DNA of 64,000 nucleotides from positions 24,696 through 88,695 of the forward strand of contig NZ_QKSB01000012.1 of NCBI RefSeq assembly GCF_003234935.1, read 5' to 3'. This document shows, piece by piece, positions 1-10,124 of this stretch; the first letter of the stretch is position 1; each line of letters begins with the position of its first letter. This stretch comes from Putridiphycobacter roseus. GTDB taxonomy: Bacteria > Bacteroidota > Bacteroidia > Flavobacteriales_D > Crocinitomicaceae. A program made the translations under genes and the position numbers. Below the pieces are notes generated by a model, which made no database searches, was not told the origin of the DNA, and was given only the letters and a program-made list of their open reading frames with translations.

Positions 1-1555
1 AAACGACCCTTTACCAAGCTGGCTTATTCAAGAACTTAATTTAATACCGAGAGAGTTGGCACTCCTAAATATGCATGCGCCAAAAGACATGCAAATGGCA
101 AAAAAAGCAGCTTTAAGGGTGAAATTTGACGAATTATTTTTTCTTCAATTAGAGCTTTTAACCAGAAAAAAAATCACCCAAAACAAGATCAAAGGATATG
201 TTTTTGATGCTGTTGGTGATGCCTTTAACACCTTTTTTAAGGAACACCTACCTTTTACACTCACCAATGCACAAAAAAGAGTAGTCAAAGAAATTAGAAA
301 AGACATGGGCACAGGCAAGCACATGAATAGGTTACTGCAAGGTGATGTAGGTAGCGGAAAAACTTTGGTCGCATTATTAGCAGCCCTGATTGGCATTGAT
401 AATAATTTTCAAATTTGTTTAATGGCGCCTACGGAAATATTAGCAAATCAACATTTTCAAACCATATCAGAATTTTTATCTAAAATGGACTTACATGTAG
501 CCTTGTTGACAGGATCCGTGAAACAATCAGAAAGGAAAATTATCCATGCAGACCTAGAAAGTGGTCGTACTCATATTTTAATTGGCACCCATGCCTTAAT
601 AGAACCTAAAGTGAAATTTAAAAATTTAGGTCTCGCTATCATTGATGAACAACACCGGTTTGGCGTAGCACAAAGGGCTAAATTATGGAAAAAAAACACA
701 CTTCCACCCCATGTATTGGTCATGACCGCAACACCAATTCCAAGGACATTGGCTTTAACATTTTACGGTGATTTAGATGTCTCTGTAATCGACGAACTTC
801 CTCCCGGCAGAAAAGCCATTCAAACTAGACATTATTTTGAAAGCTCCCGATTAAAAGTCTTTAAATTCATTGAAAACGAAATTAAACTAGGCCGACAAGT
901 ATATATCGTTTATCCATTAATAGAAGAATCTGAAAAAATGGATTACGCCAATTTAATGGAAGGGTATGATTCCATCTCTCGCCGTTTCCCCCGTCCCGAC
1001 TATAATGTAAGTATCGTCCATGGGAAAATGAGTGCTGAGACCAAAGAATTTGAAATGCAACAGTTTGTAAAAGGAATTACAAACATAATGGTTGCCACCA
1101 CAGTAATAGAAGTTGGTGTAAATGTACCTAATGCCAGTGTTATGATTGTGGAAAGCGCAGAGAAATTTGGTCTATCACAACTGCACCAATTAAGAGGAAG
1201 AGTCGGTAGAGGCGCCAAACAATCCTACTGTGTTTTAATGACAGGATACAAGTTGGGTGAAAATGCTAAAAAAAGAATGGAAACCATGGTCCGTACCAAT
1301 GATGGTTTTGAAATTTCAGAAGTCGATCTTAAATTAAGAGGTCCAGGAGACATTATGGGTACTAAACAAAGTGGTGTTTTAGACCTTAAATTAGCCGATT
1401 TAGCCAAGGATGGTCAAATTGTAAGCTTAGCAAGAGATAAAGCAAGGTATTTATTTGAAATGGATCCGCGATTAGAAAAGCCAGAACACCAAGACATTGC
1501 AAATATCTTGCGCAACATTTTAAAGTCAAAGCCAAATTGGAGTAGAATTTCTTAA
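1..1555 (+). CDS. recG: ATP-dependent DNA helicase RecG, 5'-truncated by window edge
   Basis: RecG is the branched-DNA helicase that remodels stalled replication forks and Holliday junctions. The frame is open from base 2, upstream of the first in-frame TTG at 56, so the true start lies outside the window. About 518 residues remain of a protein usually near 700, and the wedge domain is mostly missing. Visible motifs are Walker A GDVGSGKT, the DEQHRFGVAQR motif II region, MTATPIPRTLA (motif III) and QLRGRVGRG (motif VI). The end matches the usual RecG C-terminus. It stands alone; the downstream neighbour is convergent. The identification is very safe. Confidence 0.97.
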   Translation, partial: NDPLPSWLIQELNLIPRELALLNMHAPKDMQMAKKAALRVKFDELFFLQLELLTRKKITQNKIKGYVFDAVGDAFNTFFKEHLPFTLTNAQKRVVKEIRKDMGTGKHMNRLLQGDVGSGKTLVALLAALIGIDNNFQICLMAPTEILANQHFQTISEFLSKMDLHVALLTGSVKQSERKIIHADLESGRTHILIGTHALIEPKVKFKNLGLAIIDEQHRFGVAQRAKLWKKNTLPPHVLVMTATPIPRTLALTFYGDLDVSVIDELPPGRKAIQTRHYFESSRLKVFKFIENEIKLGRQVYIVYPLIEESEKMDYANLMEGYDSISRRFPRPDYNVSIVHGKMSAETKEFEMQQFVKGITNIMVATTVIEVGVNVPNASVMIVESAEKFGLSQLHQLRGRVGRGAKQSYCVLMTGYKLGENAKKRMETMVRTNDGFEISEVDLKLRGPGDIMGTKQSGVLDLKLADLAKDGQIVSLARDKARYLFEMDPRLEKPEHQDIANILRNILKSKPNWSRIS

Positions 1556-1746
1556 AATTCAACAGCTAATGGCTGCGAAAAAACTATTGGATCAAACTTT
1601 TCGTATGGAAATTGGCTAAAAAAACAAATCCACTTCTATTAAAATAATAACCATACCGATTTATGCTATAAAAAATAGACGCTTATTTTTTTCTATCCTA
1701 CTATACACCGCTTACAAAATCGATAAAAACTTCGGTAAAACTATAA
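1556..1746. other. convergent intergenic gap, no feature seen
   Basis: These 191 bases lie between the converging recG and ccsBA genes. I see no convincing hairpin terminator, RNA or small gene; only an unremarkable short open stretch follows the recG stop. Confidence 0.4.
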
Positions 1747-4700
1747 TTAGCTAAAACGTTTTTTTCGAAAATAAGCAAGTACAGAAATAAGCACAAATCC
1801 AATTGCAGTTATTGGCACCCAAGATGGAATTGGAACAGGATCACCAGTAGCATAAGAGTGCAGTCCACTTAAATAAAAGTTTACGCCATAAAAAGTCATG
1901 ATTATGGAACTATAACCAACCATGGAAGCCACATTAAAAACAAAATCGGATTTTAAACCTGGGATAAAACGGAAGTGTAAAATAATTGTGTATACCAGCA
2001 CAGAAGCTAATGCCCATGTTTCTTTTGCATCCCAACCCCAATAACGTCCCCATGATTCATTTGCCCAAACACCTCCTAAGAAAGTTCCTATGGTTAACAT
2101 AAACAAACCAACTGTCATTACCATTTCACTAATGTAGCGCAGTTCTTTACTGGTTAAGTTCATTCTTTTAAGTGATTTCTTAGTTTTGAAAATATCCATG
2201 TTTAAATTGATGATTCCCAAAATTGCTGAAAGCCCTAAAAACCCATAAGAGCCAGTAATGATTGCGACATGAATCATTAACCAATAAGACTTTAATACAG
2301 GCACTAAATTAGAAATTTGTGGATCCATATTATTCAAATGTGCTACAAACAACATTAGCCAAGCTAAAATACCAGTAGCGCCCAATACAATTTTTGAGTT
2401 TTTTGAAAACAAAAGACCAGCTACAACTGTAATAAAAGAAATAAACACAATAGCTTCGTAACCATTACTCCAAGGAGCATGTCCCGACAAGTACCAACGT
2501 AAGCCTAGGGTAAACGCATGTGCAAGGGCTAATAAAATAAATAATATGGTAGCCACCTTATTAAAAATACCCACTTTAATTTTCGGACGGAATAAATTGA
2601 CAAACTGCGCAACCAACAATATTAATCCAAGCGATAAATACAAATTATTTAATCTTTCAAATACATTTGATTTGGTATAAAATATTTCCCAATCAATTTT
2701 TGATTTACTCGGTAATAAATCGGGATTCCCAGCACCTCTCTGATAGGTGTCAATTAAATTTAGAACCTTGTCCGTTGCTGACCAATCACCAGTCTCTTGG
2801 GCAGCATTTGCCTCATAAATATACATATTCATAATGCCACTTACAAACGTACTGTCTTCTCCTGTTAATTTCGTTAAATTATCAGCAGGCGCGTACCAAG
2901 TATTGGTTGGATCGTTTTTCATTGGAAATATTCTTAAATAATACCCCATTACTACCCCTCTAATAATATTAAAACGTTCATCTGTTTTAATAAAGTTTTT
3001 ATCAAATACATTTCGTTTACTAGGCGACTTGGTTTGTGCATTTTTCACAAACTCCGTCAACTTATACGCAGAATTATCTACATAAAAGTCTTGCATACTA
3101 GCATATTTACCTTCAATACCCAATATCTTTTTGGTGGAATCTCCTGACACATAAATAAAAGGCGCATTAAACCAATGTGCAAAATTCACATGCAATCCTA
3201 CAAATACTTGATTAGCATTCATTCCATCATATTTTACACCACGGTATACCTTTCTTAAAATCATATCAGCCATGGTATTGACTGGCATAAATCGACCACC
3301 AAAATCCTGTATGATCAGCTTACCAAATTTATCGGCTTGCGTTTGATCAATTGGTGTGTATGTTTCAACAGCATGACTTGTAAAAGGAATTAAACCAAAT
3401 ACTAAAATTAAAACCTTCAATAATTTTTCTCTTTTTTGTCTCACATCTTTGGCTTTATTCATTAAGAACCTAAAACGACTACCTTTGGTAAATACAGCTA
3501 AAAACATACCTAAGCCCATCAAAACATAACCAATGTAAGTAATCATTGTACCCCACCAATCGTGATTAACAGATAAGATAGTTCCTGATTCATCTGGATC
3601 ATAACTCGATTGAAAAAAGCGATACCCTTCATAATCTAATACATGATTCATAAAAATTCTATGGTCGAATTTTTTATTTTTAATGGTATCTATTAATGTC
3701 ACTTCACTCGCATAAGAAGATGGATTTTCAGTGCCTGGATACTTTTCCAATTGAAAATCTTTTAAGTGGATAAAAAATGGTACGGTAAGGTATTTCGCAC
3801 CTAAACAAATTCTATAGTTAAGGCCATTCATGGAAAATTCATTAAATTCTGGATAATTCCCAGTTTCTCCTGAAATATTTACAATTTTAGAGGTTCCACC
3901 TTCCTTTACTTCTAATTGAATAGTGTGGTGACCTTCAGGGTGATTTAGCTCACCTTTTTTAACCATTTTCTGATTTTTAAGTTTTTGTTTATATACAAAT
4001 TGAACCCCGTTCAATTCATATAATCTCATGGGATAGAATGGCACCAAAGTATCCCTTGGAATCACACCAGAACTTTGGTCACGCATTTGTAAATAATTCA
4101 AATCAAAAGGAGAAAAGACATAATCTAAAGAGTCCGTTTTAAAAATCCTAATTGCACCTAATAAAGTGGTATCCGTTGTTACTATAATTCCTTTCTCTTG
4201 AATATCGTAACCATCTCCTAGATAATTATTTTTTCTTCCGCCTTGTCCAACAGTAACAATATGTAAAAAATCATCTCCATTTTCCACCGACTCTAAAGTA
4301 TCTACTTCATAATATTTTGGTAAAAAATCATGGTATCGAATAGAGATTGGTCGAGAAGCATCTGGAAAATGAAAATCCATATTCAAAGACACATGATCTT
4401 CCATTAAACCACCCAGACCAACCCCGGATAATTTTTGGTTAAAATCTGCTTTAGCTTGATTTAATTTGTCCGAAAACAATATTTCAAAAGAAGGTTCATA
4501 TTGGTTAATTTGATCGTCGACATGGACTTGAAAATAGGTATTCGTTGTCAATAAAGTATTAGAGGCTTTCCCTTCTTTAATATTCATTATTCCTTCAAAA
4601 GAAACATTCCTAGTAACGAAAGCACCAACTACGATAATTAAAAACGATACATGAAAAATTAATGAGCCTATTTTTTCTATCCGAAACATTTTATAACGGT

Positions 4701-4905
4701 AGATATTATATACCAAATTAATGAACAAGAAAAAGAACATCCACTCAAACCATTTTGCATTGTAAATAAAGTACTTAGCGGTAGTGGTATCATAATATGT
4801 CTCAACACCTGTGGCTATTGCTATTGCTAAAAAAAAAGTTAGCACCAAAAGTGACATAAATTTCATGGAAAAAAAGAAGGCGATAAATCTATTCATGATA
4901 GGCAT
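1747..4905 (-). CDS. ccsA: fused cytochrome c biogenesis protein CcsB-CcsA (ResB/ResC type)
   Basis: This is a system II cytochrome c maturation protein that carries haem across the membrane and helps ligate it to apocytochromes. The N-terminal part (about residues 1-500) has ResB-like membrane segments around a large periplasmic region. The C-terminal part (about 790-1050) is a multi-spanning CcsA domain with the haem-handling motif WGRYWGWDAKETWAL. At 1052 residues it has the length of the fused Bacteroidota form. A candidate promoter with -7 TAAATTTG (4916-4923) sits 10 bases before the ATG, giving a very short leader. It diverges from secDF. Confidence 0.93.
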   Translation of the reverse strand: MPIMNRFIAFFFSMKFMSLLVLTFFLAIAIATGVETYYDTTTAKYFIYNAKWFEWMFFFLFINLVYNIYRYKMFRIEKIGSLIFHVSFLIIVVGAFVTRNVSFEGIMNIKEGKASNTLLTTNTYFQVHVDDQINQYEPSFEILFSDKLNQAKADFNQKLSGVGLGGLMEDHVSLNMDFHFPDASRPISIRYHDFLPKYYEVDTLESVENGDDFLHIVTVGQGGRKNNYLGDGYDIQEKGIIVTTDTTLLGAIRIFKTDSLDYVFSPFDLNYLQMRDQSSGVIPRDTLVPFYPMRLYELNGVQFVYKQKLKNQKMVKKGELNHPEGHHTIQLEVKEGGTSKIVNISGETGNYPEFNEFSMNGLNYRICLGAKYLTVPFFIHLKDFQLEKYPGTENPSSYASEVTLIDTIKNKKFDHRIFMNHVLDYEGYRFFQSSYDPDESGTILSVNHDWWGTMITYIGYVLMGLGMFLAVFTKGSRFRFLMNKAKDVRQKREKLLKVLILVFGLIPFTSHAVETYTPIDQTQADKFGKLIIQDFGGRFMPVNTMADMILRKVYRGVKYDGMNANQVFVGLHVNFAHWFNAPFIYVSGDSTKKILGIEGKYASMQDFYVDNSAYKLTEFVKNAQTKSPSKRNVFDKNFIKTDERFNIIRGVVMGYYLRIFPMKNDPTNTWYAPADNLTKLTGEDSTFVSGIMNMYIYEANAAQETGDWSATDKVLNLIDTYQRGAGNPDLLPSKSKIDWEIFYTKSNVFERLNNLYLSLGLILLVAQFVNLFRPKIKVGIFNKVATILFILLALAHAFTLGLRWYLSGHAPWSNGYEAIVFISFITVVAGLLFSKNSKIVLGATGILAWLMLFVAHLNNMDPQISNLVPVLKSYWLMIHVAIITGSYGFLGLSAILGIINLNMDIFKTKKSLKRMNLTSKELRYISEMVMTVGLFMLTIGTFLGGVWANESWGRYWGWDAKETWALASVLVYTIILHFRFIPGLKSDFVFNVASMVGYSSIIMTFYGVNFYLSGLHSYATGDPVPIPSWVPITAIGFVLISVLAYFRKKRFS

Positions 4906-4915
4906 AATTTCGGTG

Positions 4916-4943
4916 CAAATTTAACCCTTATTTATGAAATCAA
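4916..4943 (-). promoter_or_regulatory. candidate Bacteroidota promoter for ccsBA
   Basis: Read on the minus strand, TTG at 4941-4943 is followed after 17 bases by TAAATTTG at 4916-4923. This matches the -33/-7 pattern of the phylum's primary sigma factor. The -7 box ends 10 bases before the start codon. Confidence 0.55.
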
Positions 4944-5007
4944 TCTGAAATTAGGGATAATTTTAAAATCAAAAAATAAATTTTATGAAATAGATTATCA
5001 AATAGTA

Positions 5008-5038
5008 TTGGTTATTTACGTTTGAAATTTTATATTTG
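5008..5038 (+). promoter_or_regulatory. candidate Bacteroidota promoter for secDF
   Basis: TTG at 5008-5010 and TATATTTG at 5031-5038, 20 bases apart, match the -33/-7 consensus exactly. The leader to the ATG at 5080 would be about 35 nt. Confidence 0.65.
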
Positions 5039-5079
5039 CAGGCTTTGAAAAACACTAAGTGTATAATTAACTAATTAAA

Positions 5080-8000
5080 ATGAGAAATAAAGGATTCTTT
5101 TGGACGATTACCATAGCTCTAGTAATAGCTACTATCTATCAATTATCGTTCACCACTGCTGCCAGAAAAGTTGAGAAACGTGCAGTTACGCAAGCACAAG
5201 AGGCATTAGATTCAATTCAAGCCACTGGACAAACAAAATTTACTGGCATAGGTGATACTTTGGATTTATCGAATCCAAAAGATGTAGATAAAATTTTCGC
5301 TTATTACAAAGACGCATACATTAGTTCCATGAACAATGAGGAAGTTCACTTTATGAACTATACTTATAAGGAATGTAAGGAAAAAGAATTAAATCTTGGT
5401 TTAGATTTAAGAGGTGGGATGAGTTTAACACTTGAAATTTCCGTACCTGAATTAATCCAAAACTTAGCGGGCAATACCCAAAAAGAAGAATTTACTTCGG
5501 CATACAATAGCGCAATGGCTACGACGAATGAAGGGGACGGTGATTTTATCTCAAACTTTCAATCCGCTTACGAAAAGAATTCTCCTGATGGAAAATTAGC
5601 TAAATTATTTCACCGATATAATACGGATGAAGTTCCTTCCAACGCTTCCAATGACGAAGTTGTTTCTTTTTTAAGAAATAAAGCGAGTTCGGCATTAGAA
5701 GGTGTAGAGACTATCATCATTAAAAGAATTAACCAAATTGGGATCAACCAACCAACGATTCAAAAACAAGCTGGTGCAAATAGAATTTTTGTGGAACTAC
5801 CAGGTGCTACAAACAGAGAATACATTCGTAAAAGATTACAAGCATCTGCCAACCTAGAGTTTTTTGAAGTATACGATAACGTAACAGACGGTATTGCGAA
5901 TACCTTAATAGATGCGGAAGGAAAATTAAGTAGAGCTTTATATGGTGATATTTTACCAGTAGAAGATAGTTTAAACTTAGATACAGATACTACATTACTA
6001 GATGCTGTTACTGAAACAGTAGAAAATGCAACAGATTTAGATTTAGACTTAGCAGGTGTAGATACTACTGCTACTCCTGATTTAGCAGATGTTGCTGAAA
6101 CACCAACGGATTCTTTATCTTTAGACGAAAGACAAAAATTAGCGCCTATCACTTCTTTGGTTTATTTGGCATTTCAATTTGATGAAGCTGGAACACCAAT
6201 TGGTTACCAAGAAGGACCAGTAATTGGTCAAGCATTAGTAAAAGATACAGGTTTAATTAACTCTCGAATAAACCATCCTACTTTTAAAAACGAATTTCCA
6301 GCAGATTTAAAATTCATGTGGGGTGCTAAAGAGGTAATGAATGACGGTCAAGAAACGGGTGTTATTTATTTATATGCTATTAAAGTACCTACTATTGGAG
6401 CGCCAGTATCTGGAGAAGATATTGAAAGAGCTGATATTGGAACTGAGTTTGGTAAAGTAGATGTTAGAATGAACATGACGCCAAGTGGTAGTCAAAAATG
6501 GGAAGATTTAACTGGAGCGAACGTTGGACGTTCTGTAGCCATTACCATGGATGATTTTGTATATTCTGCTCCTGTAGTACAAGAAAAAATGTCGACTGGT
6601 AGAGCAAGTATTTCTGGTAGCTTTACGGTTGCGGAAGGAAAAGATTTAGCTGGTTTATTAAATGCTGGTTCTTTACCTGCTCCTGCTAAAATTGTGAATG
6701 AAACTTCAGTAGGACCAACATTGGGAGCTGAAAACATTCAAAAAGGATTGTACTCTTTCTTATTCGCCATCTTAATTGTTTTGATTTACATGGTATTCTA
6801 TTACGGTAAAGCCGGTGTAATTGCAGATATTGCCATGATTTTTAACTTGTTCTTATTGTTAGGAATGTTAGTTTCCTTCAAAGCAATCTTAACTTTACCT
6901 GGTATTGCAGGTATTGTCTTAACCATTGGTATGTCAGTGGATGCGAACGTGCTTATTTTTGAAAGAATTAGAGAGGAAATGAGATTTGGAAAAGGCTTAA
7001 AAGTGGCCATCCAAGAAGGATTCCAAAAAGCAATGGCTGCTATATTAGATGCCAATATTACTACTTTATTAACTGCAATTGTATTGGCCGTATTTGGTTC
7101 AGGTCCAATTAGAGGATTTGCTACTACTTTAATCATGGGTATCTTTACTTCCTTCTTTGCAGCAGTTGTTATTTCTAGATTATTGTTCATCTATGCCATG
7201 TCTAAAAACATGGACTTTAAATTTACGACTTCATTTACAAAAAACTGGTTCCAAAACACCAACTTTCAATTTGTTAAAAACAGAAAGAAATTTTATATTA
7301 TTTCAGGTATTGTTATCCTAATTGGTTTAGGTTCTTTATTTACTAAAGGGTTAGATTTAGGGGTTGACTTTACAGGTGGTAGAACTTATAAAGTTGAATT
7401 CCACGACCAAGTTGCCAACAATAAATTAATAAAAGAAAACCTTGAAAAAGCATTTGGATCAGTTCCAACGGTAAAAGCAGTTGATGATGATTACACCGTT
7501 TCTATTACCACTAAATACTTAATTACTGATGCAAGTCAAGAAGCTAGTGACAAAGTTGAAACAAAATTAAATGAAGGATTAGCTTCTTTAGGAGCTTATG
7601 ATATTCCGGAAAGTAAAATGATTGCACCAACTATTTCTAGTGATTTAAGATCTAGTTCATTCTACGCCATCTTATTCTCCTTAATCATCATTTTCTTATA
7701 CATTGTATTCAGGTTTAGAAAATGGCAATATGGTTTAGGTGCATTAGTAGCTATGGCACATGATGTTTTAGTAGTGTTAGGTTTGTTTTCTATTTTCTGG
7801 GGTGTATTTGGATTCTCCATGGAAATTGACCAAGCATTTATTGCAGCCATATTAACCGTAGTTGGTTATTCTATAAATGATACCGTGGTTGTGTTTGATA
7901 GAATTAGAGAATTTTTAGCGACATCTCGTAAAAAAGACAACAAAGAAATCATTAATAACGCATTAAACTCTACCATGAGTAGAACTATTAATACTTCTGT

Positions 8001-8166
8001 ATCTACCTTTATCGTATTATTAATCATCTTCTTATTCGGTGGAGAATCTATTAAAGGATTTACCTTCGCCTTAATGATTGGTGTGGTTGTAGGTACTTAC
8101 TCTTCTCTATTTATTGCAACACCTGCAGTAATTGATTTGGAAAAAGAAAAAGAAGAAAAAATTTAA
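5080..8166 (+). CDS. secDF: fused protein translocase subunit SecDF
   Basis: SecDF is the membrane partner of SecYEG that uses the proton gradient to pull secreted proteins across the inner membrane. At 1028 residues it contains SecD (one N-terminal TM, a large periplasmic P1 region with LGLDLRGGMSLTLEI, then TM2-6 around GMSVDANVLIFERIREE) and SecF (from about 730: GLDLGVDFTGG, then VVGYSINDTVVVFDRIRE). The fused form is normal in this phylum. An Asp/Thr/Leu-rich insert at about residues 300-350 looks like a low-complexity loop. A strong terminator follows directly. Confidence 0.97.
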   Translation: MRNKGFFWTITIALVIATIYQLSFTTAARKVEKRAVTQAQEALDSIQATGQTKFTGIGDTLDLSNPKDVDKIFAYYKDAYISSMNNEEVHFMNYTYKECKEKELNLGLDLRGGMSLTLEISVPELIQNLAGNTQKEEFTSAYNSAMATTNEGDGDFISNFQSAYEKNSPDGKLAKLFHRYNTDEVPSNASNDEVVSFLRNKASSALEGVETIIIKRINQIGINQPTIQKQAGANRIFVELPGATNREYIRKRLQASANLEFFEVYDNVTDGIANTLIDAEGKLSRALYGDILPVEDSLNLDTDTTLLDAVTETVENATDLDLDLAGVDTTATPDLADVAETPTDSLSLDERQKLAPITSLVYLAFQFDEAGTPIGYQEGPVIGQALVKDTGLINSRINHPTFKNEFPADLKFMWGAKEVMNDGQETGVIYLYAIKVPTIGAPVSGEDIERADIGTEFGKVDVRMNMTPSGSQKWEDLTGANVGRSVAITMDDFVYSAPVVQEKMSTGRASISGSFTVAEGKDLAGLLNAGSLPAPAKIVNETSVGPTLGAENIQKGLYSFLFAILIVLIYMVFYYGKAGVIADIAMIFNLFLLLGMLVSFKAILTLPGIAGIVLTIGMSVDANVLIFERIREEMRFGKGLKVAIQEGFQKAMAAILDANITTLLTAIVLAVFGSGPIRGFATTLIMGIFTSFFAAVVISRLLFIYAMSKNMDFKFTTSFTKNWFQNTNFQFVKNRKKFYIISGIVILIGLGSLFTKGLDLGVDFTGGRTYKVEFHDQVANNKLIKENLEKAFGSVPTVKAVDDDYTVSITTKYLITDASQEASDKVETKLNEGLASLGAYDIPESKMIAPTISSDLRSSSFYAILFSLIIIFLYIVFRFRKWQYGLGALVAMAHDVLVVLGLFSIFWGVFGFSMEIDQAFIAAILTVVGYSINDTVVVFDRIREFLATSRKKDNKEIINNALNSTMSRTINTSVSTFIVLLIIFLFGGESIKGFTFALMIGVVVGTYSSLFIATPAVIDLEKEKEEKI

Positions 8167-8185
8167 TTGAAATTGATATAATTTA

Positions 8186-8218
8186 AAAAGCCTTCCTTAA
8201 CTTTGGAAGGCTTTTTTG
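8186..8218 (+). terminator. Rho-independent terminator after secDF
   Basis: An 11-bp inverted repeat, AAAGCCTTCC pairing with GGAAGGCTTT, is followed by a T-run. The tatA-like gene starts about 10 bases later, so that gene must rely on readthrough or on a promoter overlapping the hairpin. Confidence 0.85.
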
Positions 8219-8227
8219 TTTTAGACT

Positions 8228-8560
8228 ATGCAAGTAATTTTATTTTTAAACGATTTTGGAACTGGAGAATTAGTTTTTGTCATGTTTGTAGTACTGATAT
8301 TATTTGGTGCTAAAAATATTCCTTCTATCGCCAAAACTTTAGGAAAAGGGATGCGCGAAATTAGAAACGCATCAGATGAAATTAAACGAGACATCACAAG
8401 GTCCGCTACTGAAATGAAAAGAGATTTAAATTTAAATAATCACTTCAAAGATATTCAAGATCCAATGAAAGGGATTAAAGACCCCATGAAAGGGATTGAA
8501 GAAGCTATCATGGCGGAGCCTAAGACGAAAGAAAATAACCCTAAAATAGATACGGAATGA
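8228..8560 (+). CDS. tatA: Sec-independent translocase TatA/TatB-like protein
   Basis: This is a small component of the twin-arginine export pathway, which moves folded proteins across the inner membrane. It shows the family layout: one N-terminal membrane helix ending in the FG hinge (LFGAKNIPSIAKTLGKGMRE) and then a long amphipathic, charged helix. At 110 residues it is within range. A small internal repeat (DPMKGI twice, residues about 78-90) sits in the tail. The stop overlaps the start of the exchanger gene by 4 bases (ATGA), so the two are probably translationally coupled. TatA versus TatB cannot be settled by eye. Confidence 0.85.
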   Translation: MQVILFLNDFGTGELVFVMFVVLILFGAKNIPSIAKTLGKGMREIRNASDEIKRDITRSATEMKRDLNLNNHFKDIQDPMKGIKDPMKGIEEAIMAEPKTKENNPKIDTE

Positions 8561-9510
8561 GCTATTTAATTTTAATACTTGGGCTTATCACGTTAATTAT
8601 TGGTGGCGAGTTTTTAGTAAAAGGTGCGGTTGGTATTGCGAAAAAAGCACACATCTCTTCTTTGGTAATTGGTATGACCGTAATCTCATTTGGTACTTCC
8701 GCTCCTGAATTAATCGTCAGTCTAAACGCCGCTTTAAGTGGTAACCCCGAAATTGCTATCGCTAATGTGGTAGGTTCTAATATTGCTAACATTGCCCTTG
8801 TACTTGGTATAACTGTTTTAATATTTCCCATTATCGTCGATCGAAATTCAAAAATTATAGATTGGCCTATGATGATGGGGGCCTCTATCCTATTTTACTT
8901 ATTTGCCTATGATTTGGTAATTGAAACTTGGGAAGGTATTATATTGTTTGGTATTTTAGTAGTGTTTACAGTACTGTTGATTACTAATTCAAGGAAGACG
9001 ACTAAAAAAGAGAAAGCCGCTCTTACAACACCTATAGAAGATGAAATACCGGTAATGAATACTTATTTAGCATTCTTTTATGTTCTATTAGGATTAGTTG
9101 GATTATTTTTCGGCGCAAAATGGTTGGTCAGTGGCGCTATTGATATTGCCCAAAATTTAGGTATGAGTCAAACAGTTATTGGGGTAACTGTTGTTGCCTT
9201 TGGCACTTCGGTTCCAGAATTGGTTACCTCCGCAGTAGCTGCTTTTAGAAAGGAAACGGATATATCTATAGGTAATTTAATAGGTTCTAATCTGTTTAAT
9301 ATCATGGCCGTAATAGGCTTAACAGCTATTGTAAAACCTATTCCGGTGGAAAGTGTCGTGTTAAATAATGATATGATTTGGATGCTTTGCATTGCTGCCG
9401 CTCTTTTACCTTTGATGTTAATTGGTAAAAAACTGGGTAGAATAAAAGGGGTGATGTTATTTGGTACCTATGTTGCTTACATTACCATTATACTTATCCA
9501 TGTAAAATAA
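8557..9510 (+). CDS. calcium/sodium antiporter (CaCA family, YrbG type)
   Basis: An inner-membrane exchanger of about ten helices that moves cations using the Na+ or H+ gradient. It has the two alpha-repeats diagnostic of the family: GTSAPELIVS followed by NVVGSNIANI (residues about 47-77), and GTSVPELVTS followed by NLIGSNLFNI (about 215-250). Length 317 fits. The start overlaps the tatA-like gene by four bases, and its own stop overlaps the next start (TAATG), giving a tight three-gene operon. The ion specificity cannot be read from the sequence. Confidence 0.92.
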   Translation: MSYLILILGLITLIIGGEFLVKGAVGIAKKAHISSLVIGMTVISFGTSAPELIVSLNAALSGNPEIAIANVVGSNIANIALVLGITVLIFPIIVDRNSKIIDWPMMMGASILFYLFAYDLVIETWEGIILFGILVVFTVLLITNSRKTTKKEKAALTTPIEDEIPVMNTYLAFFYVLLGLVGLFFGAKWLVSGAIDIAQNLGMSQTVIGVTVVAFGTSVPELVTSAVAAFRKETDISIGNLIGSNLFNIMAVIGLTAIVKPIPVESVVLNNDMIWMLCIAAALLPLMLIGKKLGRIKGVMLFGTYVAYITIILIHVK

Positions 9511-10124
9511 TGAGCATAAAAAAAGTACCAGGTTGGGGTAAAACCGTCGGAATACTAATGATTATTATGGGCAGCTTAGGTGCCTTCTATCAATTGTACA
9601 GGATTGTATTCCCAATGATTTTGAATGTGCAACAAGAATTTATTGGAAATTTCAGCAGAATAACAAAAGATCAGATTCAAAACAACGACAGTCTGCGATT
9701 AAATCCAACATTTAATGAAAACTTTGAATCCTTCGAAAATTCATTGGAAGCGGTGAACAATACCATCTTTAAAATTGAACCACACATCATTCAATACATC
9801 ATGGTATTTTCTTTAATCATGCTACTGGTCAACGTTATTTACATTATTGCTGGGACTAAATTATTGACTAAAAAAATTGCCAATTATCAATTCGCAAAAA
9901 TTACATTGATTATTGCTATACTGATCAATGTGCTGTCCCTATTTCTCATTTTCTCGGGTAATAACAGCCTCATGATTTTTGCCATGATGTTCTACGCTTT
10001 TATCGGATTGATTGCAGATATCGTTTACATCATCATCTTACAATCCCACGACCAGTCTGAATACGACGAAAATGAAAACGCTCAAAAACAGGTAATTTCA
10101 ATTGAAGAAGGATTTGAAATTTAG
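9510..10124 (+). CDS. hypothetical four-helix membrane protein
   Basis: I do not recognise a family. The 204-residue protein has one helix near residues 13-32, a hydrophilic stretch of about 65 residues, then three closely spaced helices (about 93-115, 125-148, 150-175) and a charged, acidic tail. The start overlaps the exchanger stop (TAATG), so it is likely co-translated and may accompany the exchanger. It converges with the lipoprotein gene on the other strand, overlapping at the stop codons. Confidence 0.75.
   Translation: MSIKKVPGWGKTVGILMIIMGSLGAFYQLYRIVFPMILNVQQEFIGNFSRITKDQIQNNDSLRLNPTFNENFESFENSLEAVNNTIFKIEPHIIQYIMVFSLIMLLVNVIYIIAGTKLLTKKIANYQFAKITLIIAILINVLSLFLIFSGNNSLMIFAMMFYAFIGLIADIVYIIILQSHDQSEYDENENAQKQVISIEEGFEI

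Noticed and set aside
56..1555. RecG beginning at the TTG at 56
   Set aside because: The frame stays open to base 2 and the residues before it look like RecG, so the gene simply runs off the window.
5760..6152. Antisense open frames within secDF, such as 5760-6152 and 6801-7190 on the minus strand
   Set aside because: They mirror a well-conserved gene in another frame, show no family features and are expected by chance in biased codon usage.
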